Assembly: GCA_021234155.1 (NCBI GenBank) | Contig: JAJEKV010000053.1 | Location: 1,501,307 to 1,565,306 of the forward strand | Origin: Isoetes taiwanensis | Taxonomy: Eukaryota; Streptophyta; Lycopodiopsida; Isoetales; Isoetaceae | DNA: 64,000 bases | Direction: 5' to 3' | Shown: in pieces, positions 34,776 to 48,249 of the stretch | Numbering within the stretch: position 1 is the stretch's first letter | Layout of the letters: every line of letters starts with the position of its first letter | The notes under the pieces: generated by a model | The model's input: the letters and a program-made list of their open reading frames with translations, nothing else | What the model was told of the DNA's origin: nothing | Database searches by the model: none | Position numbers and translations under genes: made by a program

Positions 34776-36362
34776 TGATAAAAGTCATAGTAAAAAGATA
34801 ACAATGTTCCATACCTGTGAACGTAATGGCCAATGTATTTGCGAATATCTATGCCAAATTTTGAAATTGCTAAGCACAACCTAACTTAAACCCTTCTCCT
34901 GAATTTAAATACCTGAAGCAGACAATTCACAACTTGTGTCAGAAATGGAATTGGCAGTTTCTTGGCTATGTAGAAGAAATTAAAATTGGACTAAACAATT
35001 AACTTAGTTGCTTACCTCAAAATAAACAGAACCTGGACCAATGATGGTCATTCTTCTAAAGTGACTTTTCCAGATTTTGGTGCGACATAATGTTCCTAGC
35101 TCATACACAAAAGATGGTAACAACATGCAGCTTTTTTGAATCATGCCCTTGGCATGTATGAAAAATGGCATAGCATTTCCTGAAACATATCAAGGGCATC
35201 AACCAGACATGTCAAATGTAGATAATGTATAAGAAAAAATAATGTAGATAATGTAATGTACATTTACTTAAACTTCTGCTACAGAATGCTTTGAGTGGAA
35301 AACTAATTAAAGAACCATCACCTTCCATTTCCAAAGATGTAGTTACTTTCAATTCAAAAGCCATATTAAGTGCAAAGAAAGGGGAAGCAGTCAAAGAAAG
35401 TGCAAGTTCTAATCATTCTTGTACAACTGCATTTCACATTCATGTGTCTTACATATTTGCTCTATTCAAGCAACAGTGCATTTTCTAGAAACAGAGCCTT
35501 GTCTCAACCTCTATAGGGTAAGGACCAGTGATTTGAGGACAATTCTGGCAACTGATGCAGCAGATGCCATGGTTCCTTCCTATATTGCGTCAAAAGATGG
35601 TTAATGAAACATGTTAGAAAGATGAAGCTCTCTGTTATCTAAGCATAATTGTTAGCATTATCCAAACAGCATTTACATAGGCTTCCAATGTTGGGTTTCC
35701 GTGATGCAACACTCTTGCAAGAATATTGTTGAAAGCAGCGGAAAGCTTATCATTAAAAAAAACTTTCAGTTGTTTCTCTTCTGGAGCAACGTGAAGAGGG
35801 CAAAGGTACTTGGGTTTTGCAATGTGAGGCAGATCTTGGATTCTTTAACTTCGGGATCTAAAGATAGATGCTCTATTTCAAAAGGAAGAGGTGTACAGGC
35901 ATGAGAGAATGCCTGGACATGGCAGAATTTAGAGGCCTCCTAGGAAGAAATGTTGCAAACTTGTAGTCTTAGTATTACATTGCAAATTCGTTGCAGATCA
36001 TTGGAACAAAATACAAATTTCGATCGAAAAGGGAACGCAGGCCTACAGATGAATTCTAGATGTATGTTTTAAGGAACTTGCTTTGGTGAAGATCATCATA
36101 GGCAATACTAAGTAAAAATCACTGTATGTAGGAAAAAAAATGTTACATCTGCCAAATTCGATGCAAAAACGGAGGAAATGGAAATTTGTGTACAATGTGA
36201 GATTAGCAAAGATGGAGCAAAGATTCCAGAGTGTTCAGTCTGCCAATAAGCTCTTGTAGCCTTCAAAAATTCTATGAAGAGCGATAAACCTGTTACTTAC
36301 ATCCCCACATTAAACCTGTTACTTACAAAGTAATCTCCAGAATGTAACGGCCGAATATCACT
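34776..36362. other. Between the two duplicated segments; no recognised gene
   Basis: An exon-like plus-strand stretch at 35282-35420 follows a CTGCTACAG acceptor (ALSGKLIKEPSPSIS), and another at about 35514-35604 reads VRTSDLRTILATDAADAMVP. I recognise neither, and I see no way to join them into a gene. Confidence 0.3.
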
Positions 36363-36967
36363 TCAAATTGACAAAGAGAAAGACCAATCGACCAAGTAAT
36401 AACTTTCTTCATAAATACGAAACCATGAAACTTTCGGTTCCCCACCAACATAATCGCAACAAACAGCCAAATAGCCATATAGCAAGTGGTCATGTGATTA
36501 ATATCATGGTTGAATTCATCTATAAGCTTTGCATATAAGAAAAAGTTAATCACCAGACTGACCTGGCCCTTTGACAGTAAAGTTTCGGGTGATGGCATAG
36601 TGATTATTGACTCTACTATTGCTCATAAATAATACTGGAATAAAATAGGAGACAAATGCATCATATCTCCCTGGGATCTTGCCATTAATCATGGGCACAA
36701 TGATCAAATAATGTTTAGCATCCATATTTGTTCTTCGCAGAACCTCCTTAGACTTTGCATTAAAACAATCGTAGCAAGCAAACATGAAAGATGAGAAATT
36801 AGAGCTCGAAGCTTAAAATATACATTCCCGGTAGCAATGCCAAAAGGAATTTAGCTCACATGCATATGTTATGAGCTGGAAAAATCTGAAGCTATTGCAC
36901 ACATGCATAGGTGCAGTTAACTAAAGCAAAGTTTAATTGAAATATGTGCCCATCCAACTGATAGATT
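36363..36967. repeat. Segmental duplication, copy 2
   Basis: Partner of 34174-34775. Located immediately downstream (minus-strand sense) of the GMC relic, so it may be that gene's 3' flank. Confidence 0.88.
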
Positions 36968-36970
36968 CAG

Positions 36971-38030
36971 CTAAGCGTTCAGATCTCTTGGATCACAGTA
37001 GTAGTTGAATCTCACCCTTGGATTATCCCTTGGATCTCTTGTTGCTAGATGTAGTTCTCCCCTGCTTGCAGGCCCTGATATTTTTGAGAATACATATGAG
37101 ACTTGTGATAGCTGATCTTTTACATTTCGGGGTAGTGTCTCTATTACTCTCATAGATAGAGGGCTTATCAGCATTGTTGGATCTTAATCATGTTCAAAAA
37201 AACTTGTATCAGACCTGTTGTATTTGATCCCCCACTCATTTCTTCTATATAACTGCCAAATTTGGTTATGGCTACTACATTTACAAGTGAGTAGTCCAGC
37301 TTCATGCTTCTTGGACTTGAGAAAATGTTGTTAGGATTGTCTCCCATGCTTTTGCCTACACCTGGCAAGTCTAGAACCACAGGATGTCCATAGCTTCAAG
37401 ATCTGCAGCAGGATCAACTCCACTTAGGAGGAGCAATTGGGGACTCCCCAGAGCTCCTGCAGAGGGGATTACATCTCCCCTGTTGGACTTAAGCAGTGCA
37501 GTGTGCATGTGACCATTGTTGTCCATAAATTCCACTCCGTGTATCTTGCATTTTCTCTCCTGTTTGTAATAATGATGCAAATAAGTTTGTCAAGTTTATG
37601 GAAGTGAAATGAAGAGCATTTAACATTGGAAAGACTATTTATGTCACTAAATGAAGAAAATTCAACTGACTCTTAAACATGATATGCAGACCTTTAAATT
37701 CATATAGTATGAAGGACAAACATACAAGGAACATTCTACAATGCAATGCATGAACTTAGAAGATTCAATACCGTAATACTAACAACATTTACAAGCCATA
37801 TACCTTGATTAGAATGGAACAAAATTCGGTGCGCAGTTGCATGAATCAACACCTCTATATTTTCAGGCACCACATACTCTAGCAAATAAACAGCAGTATG
37901 CCTTTTGCCACTCTGGTCAAAAATAGTACCTCCGATCTTGGTGCCCTGAACATGGTCATATGTGAAGCCATTATCAGGGCCTACATCAGCCTCAACAAGG
38001 CCTTTTTTAAGGCAATATTAAATCCGTACA
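36971..38030 (-). pseudogene. HOTHEAD-like GMC oxidoreductase, truncated and frameshifted
   Basis: The first visible exon (about 38030-37804, minus) reads GLVEADVGPDNGFTYDHVQG, TKIGGTIFDQSGKRHTAVYL and LEYVVPENIEVLIHATAHRI, then a GT donor. The next exon (from about 37580) has SAGALGSPQLLLLSGVDP, the GMC signature 2, then VVLDLPGVGKSMGDNPNN and later ISGPASRGELHLATRDPRDN. GMC enzymes are FAD-dependent alcohol oxidoreductases; the HOTHEAD group acts in cuticle lipid oxidation. Frame changes occur near 37378 and 37175. The N-terminal FAD-binding exon and the catalytic C-terminal His region are missing. The gene is a relic. Confidence 0.88.
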
Positions 38031-38631
38031 ATCATGAAAAGGGAAAGAAGGTTGAAATTAGTATGTATACCTTGTCTGATTCAAGTTATTATCTCCGTTG
38101 TACCAAGTATTGGCCATTAGTAAATGAGCACTGTTAGTTTAAAGTCGAAGCATTTACAGAAGTTTTCAAGTCTGTGGAAATTAAAATAACAGAGCAAGAC
38201 TGCATACAAAATTGAAAATCACATTTTTTCCAAGAAGTAAAATGAATGAGTCCATCCATTATTGCATATGTTCAAAGAATGATCAGCATCTTGAGATTGG
38301 TATTGGCAGCGGGAGTGGCAGATTGGAAATGCAAAGAAGATGATCAGAAGAATGTTGAAGTGAATGGGAAGATTTAGTATTGGGTAATGCCTGCTTTTGG
38401 TATGTGTCGATGTATGTCAGTTATAAAGTCTCAAGGGGTGGAGAGCATATAGTGAAGCATAAGAGAAGCTAAATTATTGTGGGGGGTTGATGAGAATATG
38501 TGAAATCTGCTGGACCTTATTCTGCATGTGTAACTGAACAGGTGTGTGTATAAACGGGTGTTATTATTTACATTAGTTCTATGTGAAGGGCGAGAACCGT
38601 ATGTTTTGAGACTTCACTGCTATGCTAATAT
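38031..38631. other. No recognised feature
   Basis: AT-rich DNA. The end of this stretch contains an intron-like run into the acceptor at 38647. Confidence 0.4.
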
Positions 38632-38647
38632 TTGCTTTGTATTGCAG

Positions 38648-38913
38648 TGTACATGGGTCAAAGCTCTTCAAATATTGGTCTTCCATTACAGCAACAACAG
38701 CTAACTGCTCAACAACCTAGTTATGGGAATATTTTGACTTCAAATCAAAGCAACTTTCTCGGGACTAATCCTAATAACCTTCTTGGTTCAAATCAAAGTA
38801 GCCTTCTAAATACAAACAACTTGATGGGGCATCAAAGTAATTTGATGAATGCAAACCCCAGTAACCTTGCAAATATGGGATTTGGCCAACCAAGGCAAGG
38901 CCCATTAAAATAA
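38648..38913 (+). CDS. Q/N-rich C-terminal exon of an unidentified protein
   Basis: After a TATTGCAG acceptor the frame runs to a TAA at 38911-38913. It reads LPLQQQQLTAQQPSYGNILT, then imperfect repeats of (N/Q)SNLLG/NLMG (for example LGTNPNNLLGSNQSSLLNTN). Such tails occur on endocytic adaptors, Mediator subunits and RNA-binding proteins; the sequence does not decide between them. No upstream exon was identified, so it may be the last exon of a long-intron gene or a stranded fragment. Confidence 0.45.
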
Positions 38914-40080
38914 CCACGTTAATTATTTTTTATTGGTATATTATTGAACATAAAAGCTGACTTGCTGCCATTGATGAATCTTATTATTTTCTTAATTATT
39001 TTTATTAACATTCATGAATTAATTAATTGTTCTATAAGATGAGAAAGGAAAAATCTTTCGTGGTATTTCTTCAATGTGGCCTATGGTTAACACAAAATGT
39101 TAATTTTCACTATCGAAACATTGCAAGCATGCTTAAAGTCTATCCAAGCGAATCATACTCATGGCTTAAACAAGATAAATATCCACAGTTTGATTAGATG
39201 TCTAGTTATTTTAAAGCTACAAATCAATTTAGCATATGCTTTGAAGGGGTTTGTAATTTGTTGAAGTGTTCCTACCAACCATTCAAAGTGCCATTATAGG
39301 AATGCTTTCAGAAGTGTATTCATGATATTTCAATATGTTAGAAGGTTCCTGAGATGAATCTCATAGGGCTTTATCCTATATGCTTATTCATGTTATCCTA
39401 TATTCTTTGTTATTTTTCTAATATTTTGAGGACAAACTAGTTGGGCATTTCAATTAGGCAGAGTAGCCAAATGGTTGCTGTATAATAGATGGCAAAAAAT
39501 GCAGATAGATCCTTTGCTTAGGCATTTGCTTTTTTCAAGCTAGAACTGCTTCCTCCTTGTTCACAACACTTAATCTTGAGAAAGTGTTAATCTTGAGAAA
39601 GTGGAAAGATTGCATTTGCTTATTTATGTTTACCTTTGGGTGACAAAAAACTTATATTGCAACATTCAAGCATGCAGATTCAATTTTGGTTTGTGGATTA
39701 TCTATTTATCGAAATATAACATTTTAGAAATTATTGTTTCATTTTTCAATGCTTGTCCTTTTGCAATTGGCTCCAGCATACCTTGTGTCCTGTCCTAAAG
39801 AAGGGCTAAGGATGCTGGAGAATGTCTTAGTTAGACAAGAAGCTTCAGGAAACCATCGTGTAACTCTAAAGGCGCGGGTTTTTTTCAGCTAACATGCGAA
39901 GCATTGCTCATTAAGCAGCTCTATTCTTTATTTTGTTAGATATTAGAGATCTGCAATCTTTATGATCTGGGTGCAATTCGGACATCAATCAGCAGGGTGG
40001 GTTCTCATACAAAACATTAGTTGGATAATCTGTGCTAATTTTTTCCTGATTTATTTGTTCTTCAAATATTTTTATAACTC
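38914..40080. other. No recognised gene
   Basis: AT-rich sequence leading to the tandem array. Small repeated words (AATCTTGAGAAAGTG twice near 39575) are the only structure seen. Confidence 0.4.
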
Positions 40081-43000
40081 TAAAGGGATAATTGGATGCC
40101 CATATGCTAGTCCTCCATTCGATACTCCCTGGGTCCACCTCAATGATGCCCTGTAGCTATTTCTCTGTGTAGGTGGTTGGAATTTTCAACTGGAAACATG
40201 GGAAAAGAGGTGCAGGAATTATGTGGTTTCAACGAGCTCATGATGAGCATTGGCTTTCGGCTGTGGCAGCTCAGCTTCTAGCCTCCGTAACCAGCACGGG
40301 CACCCAAGTTGATAACCTCCAGGTATTAATCATTCTACTGAATGATTTTCAGCATTAGTTTGACATGAGTAAGCTTATTTTCAAAAGTACATTAACAGTC
40401 AATTTGTCTGTACAAGAAGGAAGACCCTGTTTGATCTGAACGTGTAATCTGAGCTGGTGCACCTTTTTGTTTTCCTATTACGTATGACACAAGGTCCTTG
40501 GTTTGCAGAGTTTGGAGGGCTTGTTAGATTTGCTAGGTTCTGGAGATACTCTTTCAGGTGGCCTCACTTTTCTGTAGAGGTAATAATTTATCTCACATGC
40601 TTATTGTTATATGAGAAGAGTAAAGTACAAATATACCCTTAGGGCAGAACATCATGTAGGTGTCTTCAAATTGGCATCAAGTCTTTGATTTAAAGTGAAG
40701 AATGTATATAGCTCTTATTAGAAGGACTAGTAAATTCAAGCAATATGAGATTTCTTATTCAAAGAAGCTAAATTGATTGTATGATGTAGCATCTAGTGGT
40801 TATAACAAGCCATAAGTTTTTATTACGTCTTAAGGTTATAGCAATCTATTACTCGTTCCTTTTCAATCCATGTAGGCTTCAGGTTGTGATATTGTCATGG
40901 CATTTTTTTTTTACTGCATGGTCATAACCTTTTTAAGGACTTGGCATTTGTTAACTTTGGCTCTTCATCTGTATAAGTATAGAGAGTTTAAAAGCTCTTT
41001 GCAGAGCATACATGAAGCTCGTGAGAAGGAATTGCATTTGCAAAATGTTACTTCTTTAGGAAGGGCTGCTGTCAACTATTTGTTGTAGGTTGGTTCAAAT
41101 TGTTGGAGTTATTATAAGTAATTTATATGGAACAGAATGAAGTTCTCAATACAGCTAGAACAAAGTCATAATATAGTTTAACATGGGAAAGCAATATACT
41201 GCATCTATTTTTGTAGCATTTGTTCATGAACTGAAGAATAACTTTAAGCTAGCTTGTAGGCATCCTATATAATCCCTAAGATGGGTCTGAAAAGTGCATG
41301 ATTGCATCTGTCAATGCCCTATCACTTTGTTATTCCAAGCACAACTCTTTTTGTATTGTCATAATAGATGACATTTTGACCACTGCAGCTTTTGCATCTG
41401 GGGAAAACACCACTGTGTTTCTGGATTCCGTTACTGCAAGACGCGGTATGTTAATCTTAATATTATCTTCGAAAAAAATTTTGTAATCATTATGTCTATA
41501 GTAGCTATGTCTTTCCCTGAATCTTTGGTTATGTAGTCATTTTAATGTCATTTGATTATCAAGTGGCTGTATTGAATGTGAACTTCCTATTATAATGCAG
41601 GTTGAAATGCTGGAGCGGCCAGAACGGGTACTTGTTACCGAACACGAGACAAACTTTTTATTAAAGATAAAGATAAAGATAAATCTTTTAACGTCCACGG
41701 GAACCCAATCGGGTTATGGGACCAGAACAGAAAGAAGAGGGCATGAGCCCTCACAAAGCTCGGGGGCTGCCCCCCACAACAAATCACAAATATTAACAAA
41801 CTTGAAAGTAAACCAAAGGGATAATTGGATGCCCATATGCTAGTCCTCCATTCGATACAATAAAGTAGGCGATGTGACAATCTATCTGCGTCCTCCACAG
41901 GTCCACCTCAATGATGCCACATAGCTATTTCTCGTGTAGGTGGTTGGAATTTTCAACCTGAAACATGGGAAAAGAGGTGCGGGGAATTATGTGGTTTCAA
42001 CGAGCTCATGATGAGCATCGGCTTTCGGCTTCTAGCCTCCGTAACCAAAGACGGGCACCCAAGTTGATAACCTCGGTATTAATCATTCTCTTGAATGATT
42101 TTCAGACGTGGTTTGACATGAGTAAGCTTATTTTCAAAAGTACATTAACAAATATTTTATGCGTACAAGAAGGAAGACCTGTTTGATCACGAGCGTGTAA
42201 TCAAAGTGGTGCACCTTTTTGTTTTTTTTATTACGTTATGACACAAGGTCCTTGGTTTGCGAGTTTGGAGGGCTTGTTAGATTTGCTAGGTTCTGGAGAT
42301 ACTCTTTCAGGTGGCCTCACTTTTCTGTAGAGGTAATAATTTATCTCACATGCTTATTGTTATATGAGAAGAGTAAAGTACAAATATACCCTTAGGGCAG
42401 AACATCATGTAGGTGTCTTCAAATTGGCATCAAGTCTTTGATTTAAAGTGAAGAATGTATATAGCTCTTATTAGAAGGACTAGTAAATTCAAGCAATATG
42501 AGATTTCTTATTCAAAGAAGCTAAATTGATTGTATGATGTAGCATCTAGTGGTTATAACAAGCCATAAGTTTTTATTACGTCTTAAGGTTATAGCAATCT
42601 ATTACTCGTTCCTTTTCAATCCATGTAGGCTTCAGGTTGTGATATTGTCATGGCATTTTTTTTTTACTGCATGGTCATAACCTTTTTAAGGACTTGGCAT
42701 TTGTTAACTTTGGCTCTTCATCTGTATAAGTATAGAGAGTTTAAAAGCTCTTTGCAGAGCATACATGAAGCTCGTGAGAAGGAATTGCATTTGCAAAATG
42801 TTACTTCTTTAGGAAGGGCTGCTGTCAACTATTTGTTGTAGGTTGGTTCAAATTGTTGGAGTTATTATAAGTAATTTATATGGAACAGAATGAAGTTCTC
42901 AATACAGCTAGAACAAAGTCATAATATAGTTTAACATGGGAAAGCAATATACTGCATCTATTTTTGTAGCATTTGTTCATGAACTGAAGAATAACTTTAA

Positions 43001-46000
43001 GCTAGCTTGTAGGCATCCTATATAATCCCTAAGATGGGTCTGAAAAGTGCATGATTGCATCTGTCAATGCCCTATCACTTTGTTATTCCAAGCACAACTC
43101 TTTTTGTATTGTCATAATAGATGACATTTTGACCACTGCAGCTTTTGCATCTGGGGAAAACACCACTGTGTTTCTGGATTCCGTTACTGCAAGACGCGGT
43201 ATGTTAATCTTAATATTATCTTCGAAAAAAATTTTGTAATCATTATGTCTATAGTAGCTATGTCTTTCCCTGAATCTTTGGTTATGTAGTCATTTTAATG
43301 TCATTTGATTATCAAGTGGCTGTATTGAATGTGAACTTCCTATTATAATGCAGGTTGAAATGCTGGAGCGGCCAGAACGGGTACTTGTTACCGAACACGA
43401 GACAAACTTTTTATTAAAGATAAAGATAAAGATAAATCTTTTAACGTCCACGGGAACCCAATCGGGTTATGGGACCAGAACAGAAAGAAGAGGGCATGAG
43501 CCCTCACAAAGCTCGGGGGCTGCCCCCCACAACAAATCACAAATATTAACAAACTTGAAAGTAAACCAAAGGGATAATTGGATGCCCATATGCTAGTCCT
43601 CCATTCGATACAATAAAGTAGCTGATGTGACAATCTATCTGCGTCCTCCCTGGGTCCACCTCAATGATGCCCTGTAGCTATTTCTCTGTGTAGGTGGTTG
43701 GAATTTTCAACTGGAAACATGGGAAAAGAGGTGCAGGAATTATGTGGTTTCAACGAGCTCATGATGAGCATCGGCTTTCGGCTGTGGCAGCTCAGCTTCT
43801 AGCCTCCGTAACCAGCACGGGCACCCAAGTTGATAACCTCCAGGTATTAATCATTCTACTGAATGATTTTCAGCATTAGTTTGACATGAGTAAGCTTATT
43901 TTCAAAAGTACATTAACAGTCAATTTGTCTGTACAAGAAGGAAGACCCTGTTTGATCTGAACGTGTAATCTGAGCTGGTGCACCTTTTTTTTTTCCTATT
44001 ACGTATGACACAAGGTCCTTGGTTTGCAGAGTTTGGAGGGCTTGTTAGATTTGCTAGGTTCTGGAGATACTCTTTCAGGTGGCCTCACTTTTCTGTAGAG
44101 GTAATAATTTATCTCACATGCTTATTGTTATATGAGAAGAGTAAAGTACAAATATACCCTTAGGGCAGAACATCATGTAGGTGTCTTCTAATTGGCATAG
44201 TTATCACAAGTCTTTGATTTAAAGTGAAGAATGTATATAGCTCTTATTAGAAGGACTAGTAAATTCAAGCAATATGAGATTTCTTATTCAAAGAAGCTAA
44301 ATTGATTGTATGATGTAGCATCTAGTGGTTATAACAAGCCATAAGTTTTTATTACGTCTTAAGGTTATAGCAATCTATTACTCGTTCCTTTTCAATCCAT
44401 GTAGGCTTCAGGTTGTGATATTGTCATGGCATTTTTTTTTTACTGCATGGTCATAACCTTTTTAAGGACTTGGCATTTGTTAACTTTGGCTCTTCATCCG
44501 ATAAGTATAGAGAGTTTAAAAGCTCTTTTGCGAGCATACATGAAGCTCGTGAGAAGGAATTGCATTTGCAAAATGTTACTTCTTTAGGAAGGGTCTTTGT
44601 CAACTATTTGTTTGTAGGTTGGTTCAAATTGTTGGAGTTATTATAAGTAATTTATATGGAACAGAATGAAGTTCTCAATACAGCTAGAACAAAGTCATAA
44701 TATAGTTTAACATGGGAAAGCAATATACTGCATCTATTTTTGTAGCATTTATTCATGAACTGAAGAATAACTTTAAGCTAGCTTGTAGGCATCCTATATA
44801 ATCCCTAAGATGGGTCTGAAAAGTGCATGATTGCATCTGTCAATGCCCTATCACTTTGTTATTCCAAGCACAACTCTTTTTGTATTGTCATAATAGATGA
44901 CATTTTGACCACTGCAGCTTTTGCATCTGGGGAAAACACCACTGCGTTTCTGGATTCCGTTACTGCAAGACGCGGTATGTTAATCTTAATATTATCTTCG
45001 AAAAAAAATTTGTAATCATTATGTCTATAGTAGCTATGTCTTTCCCTAAATCTTTGGTTATGTAGTCATTTTAATGTCATTTGATTATCAAGTGGTTGTA
45101 TTGAATGTGAACTTCCTATTATAATGCAGGTTGAAATGCTGGAGCGGCCAGAACGGGTACTTGTTACCGAACACGAGACAAACTTTTTATTAAAGATAAA
45201 GATAAAGATAAATCTTTTAACGTCCACGGGAACCCAATCGGGTTATGGGATCAGAATAGAAAGAAGAGGGCATGAGCCCTCACAAAGCTCGGGGGCTGCC
45301 CCCCACAACAAATCACAAATATTAACAAACTTGAAAGTAAACCAAAGGGATAATTGGATGCCCATATGCTAGTCCTCCATTCGATACAATAAAGTAGCTG
45401 ATGTGACAATCTATCTGCGTCCTCCCTGGGTCCACCTCAATGATGCCCTGTAGCTATTTCTCTGTGTAGGTGGTTGGAATTTTCAACTGGAAACATGGGA
45501 AAAGAGGTGCAGGAATTATGTGGTTTCAACGAGCTCATGATGAGCATCGGTTTTCGGCTGTGGCAGCTCAGCTTCTAGCCTCCGTAACCAGCACGGGCAC
45601 CCAAGTTGATAACCTCCAGGTATTAATCATTCTACTGAATGATTTTCAGCATTAGTTTGACATGAGTAAGCTTATTTTCAAAAGTACATTAACAGTCACT
45701 TTGTCTGTACAAGAAGGAAGACCCTGTTTGATCTGAACGTGTAATCTGAGCTGGTGCACCTTTTTTTTTTTCCTATTACGTATGACTCAAGGTCCTTGGT
45801 TTGCAGAGTTTGGAGGGCTTGTTAGATTTGCTAGGTTCTGGAGATACTCTTTCAGGTGGCCTCACTTTTCTGTAGAGGTAATAATTTATCTCACATGCTT
45901 ATTGTTATATGAGAAGAGTAAAGTACAAATATACCCTTAGGGCAGAACATCATGTAGGTGTCTTCTAATTGGCATAGTTATCACAAGTCTTTGATTTAAA

Positions 46001-47120
46001 GTGAAGAATGTATATAGCTCTTATTAGAAGGACTAGTAAATTCAAGCAATATGAGATTTCTTATTCAAAGAAGCTAAATTGATTGTATGATGTAGCATCT
46101 AGTGGTTATAACAAGCCATAAGTTTTTATTACGTCTTAAGGTTATAGCAATCTATTACTCGTTCCTTTTCAATCCATGTAGGCTTCAGGTTGTGATATTG
46201 TCATGGCATTTTTTTTTACTGCATGGTCATAACCTTTTTAAGGACTTGGCATTTGTTAACTTTGGCTCTTCATCTGTATAAGTATAGAGAGTTTAAAAGC
46301 TCTTTGCAGAGCATACATGAAGCTCGTGAGAAGGAATTGCATTTGCAAAATGTTACTTCTTTAGGAAGGGCTGCTGTCAACTATTTGCTGTAGATTGGTT
46401 CAAATTGTTGGAGTTATTATAAGTAATTTATATGGAACAGAATGAAGTTCTCAATACAGCTAGAACAAAGTCATAATATAGTTTAACATGGGAAAGCAAT
46501 ATACTGCATCTATTTTTGTAGCATTTATTCATGAACTGAAGAATAACTTTAAGCTAGCTTGTAGGCATCCTATATAATCCCTAAGATGGGTCTGAAAAGT
46601 GCATGATTGCATCTGTCAATGCCCTATCACTTTGTTATTCCAAGCACAACTCTTTTTGTATTGTCATAATAGATGACATTTTGACCACTGCAGCTTTTGC
46701 ATCTGGGGAAAATACCACTGCTCTGGATTCCGTTACTGCAAGACGCGGTATGTTAATCTTAATATTATCTTCGAAAAAAAATTTGTAATCATTATGTCTA
46801 TAGTATCTATGTCTTTCCCTGAATCTTTGGTTATGTAGTCATTTTAATGTCATTTGATTATCAAGTGGCTGTATTGAATGTGAACTTTCTATTATAATGC
46901 AGGTTGAAATGCTGGAGCGGCCAGAACGGGTACTTGTTACCGAACACGAGACAAACTTTTTATTAAAGATAAAGATAAAGATAAAGATAAATCTTTTAAC
47001 GTCCACGGGAACCCAATCGGGTTATGGGACCAGAACAGAAAGAAGAGGGCATGAGCCCTCACAAAGCTCGGGGGCTGCCCCCCACAACAAATCACAAATA
47101 TTAACAAACTTGACAGTAAA
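40081..47120 (+). repeat. Four tandem units of about 1.75 kb with exon-like content
   Basis: Units begin AAAGGGATAATTGGATGCCC at about 40081, 41815, 43568 and 45344. Periods are about 1734, 1753, 1776 and 1777 bp. Each contains the same exon-like blocks between plausible GT-AG sites: MWFQRAHDEH..LSAVAAQLLASV, SLEGLLDLLGSGDTLSGG, FKSSLQSIHEAREKELHLQN, FASGENTTVFLDSVTARR and VEMLERPERVLVTEHETNF. I do not recognise the gene. Copies are nearly identical over long stretches. The 5' part of unit 2 (41930-42240) carries several indels. Each unit ends with an (AAAGAT)n run of 3-4 copies and a segment that, inverted, resembles a LINE 3' end. Confidence 0.9.
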
Positions 47121-47494
47121 CCAAAGCGACACTAGAGAGTACATGGCTATACAGTAAATGTCCATGGGTCAGATGGCCATTGATCCCGAATGATGGCTTG
47201 ACCTCCCCTATAAATGGCCCACTTCTGCTGCAGGCGAGCCTCGCGCACACGACATAATTCTTCTTTAGCCTACGATGTCTTTGGGGTCGCCTTCCCCGAC
47301 AGAGAAGGTGGTTCCTTTCAGATGGTTGCCATGTCGCAAGATGTGCAACCGAGAAAGAGCATCTTGAAAGCGGACTAGGAGGTGGCGAGGGCGGTCGAAC
47401 CGCCTTTGCCCAACCCAATGGGCGAGACAATACCATGTGCTTGGATGTGCATCACTTGGGTAAAAACTGTCTTTGCCTCATCGTAGCAATAGAG
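47121..47494. other. GC-richer unique DNA after the array
   Basis: No recognised domain. A minus-strand frame (47436-47101) is open but proline/arginine-rich and unconvincing. Confidence 0.35.
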
Positions 47495-48145
47495 TCACTG
47501 TCTCAAATACCTACGATACGTAGGTTCAAGGCTAGTGTATGCTGCGGGTCCTTGGTCGCTCGAAGAAAGCGAACCTCTGCACATACAAAGGTGCAATGAG
47601 TCCTCAGGTGAGGTATATGTGGACCCCTGTACTATGTTATCATCCTTGGACATATGAGTCACATGCTCAGGCGTAGTTTCTGTGGATCCCTGTACTTTGT
47701 TATCATCCTTGTGCATATCATTCCCATGCTCAAGCGCAGGCACTGTGCTGGGTACTGACGGAGTACTACCATGAGCTACTGGGTTGTGGCTCACAGATTG
47801 TAGCAACAATTCTAAAAGTTGCACCCAACTTTGTAAGGGTAACTGAGCAGACGTCGCTGTGATAGAGACGGTGGAGCAGACTGTTTGTATTCTAGACATG
47901 ATATCTGGATGCAGACAGTGCATCTGAGCAGCAAGCCTATCCAGGGCCGCATCTAAAAATGCATCAGGAACTAACTGTGGATCCGGGTGGTTCAGGATAG
48001 GACGCTGAGGCCCAAAGAAAGGGGCTGCCATAAGATACGGTTGAATTGAAGGGTCATAGGGCTTGTCCGAGATATGCACTGGCAATTTGATCAGATTCTT
48101 GGCTTTGCGGGTCTCGCGTGCCATGGTCTTGATCCTGGGGGACAT
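47495..48145 (-). CDS. Unrecognised 216-codon ORF with internal repeat
   Basis: The frame starts MSPRIKTMARETRKAKNLIK and contains a proline-rich segment (AAPFFGPQRPILNHPDPQLV), an amphipathic stretch (FLDAALDRLAAQMHCLHP) and an internal imperfect repeat (HKDDNKVQGSTETTPE, then SKDDNIVQGSTYTSPE). An ATG at 48125 (MARETRKAK) is an alternative start. No membrane segment or known domain is seen. It could be a retroelement gag-like relic or a lineage-specific gene; I cannot tell. Confidence 0.4.
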   Translation of the reverse strand: MSPRIKTMARETRKAKNLIKLPVHISDKPYDPSIQPYLMAAPFFGPQRPILNHPDPQLVPDAFLDAALDRLAAQMHCLHPDIMSRIQTVCSTVSITATSAQLPLQSWVQLLELLLQSVSHNPVAHGSTPSVPSTVPALEHGNDMHKDDNKVQGSTETTPEHVTHMSKDDNIVQGSTYTSPEDSLHLCMCRGSLSSSDQGPAAYTSLEPTYRRYLRQ

Positions 48146-48249
48146 GCTGAGTGGTTGTAACTATGTGAAGGGGAAGCAAATGGATGAACAAGCAGGAAAG
48201 TAGATGAGCAAACGGCTGGATAAACTAGAACTAAGTAAATCAACGTGAA

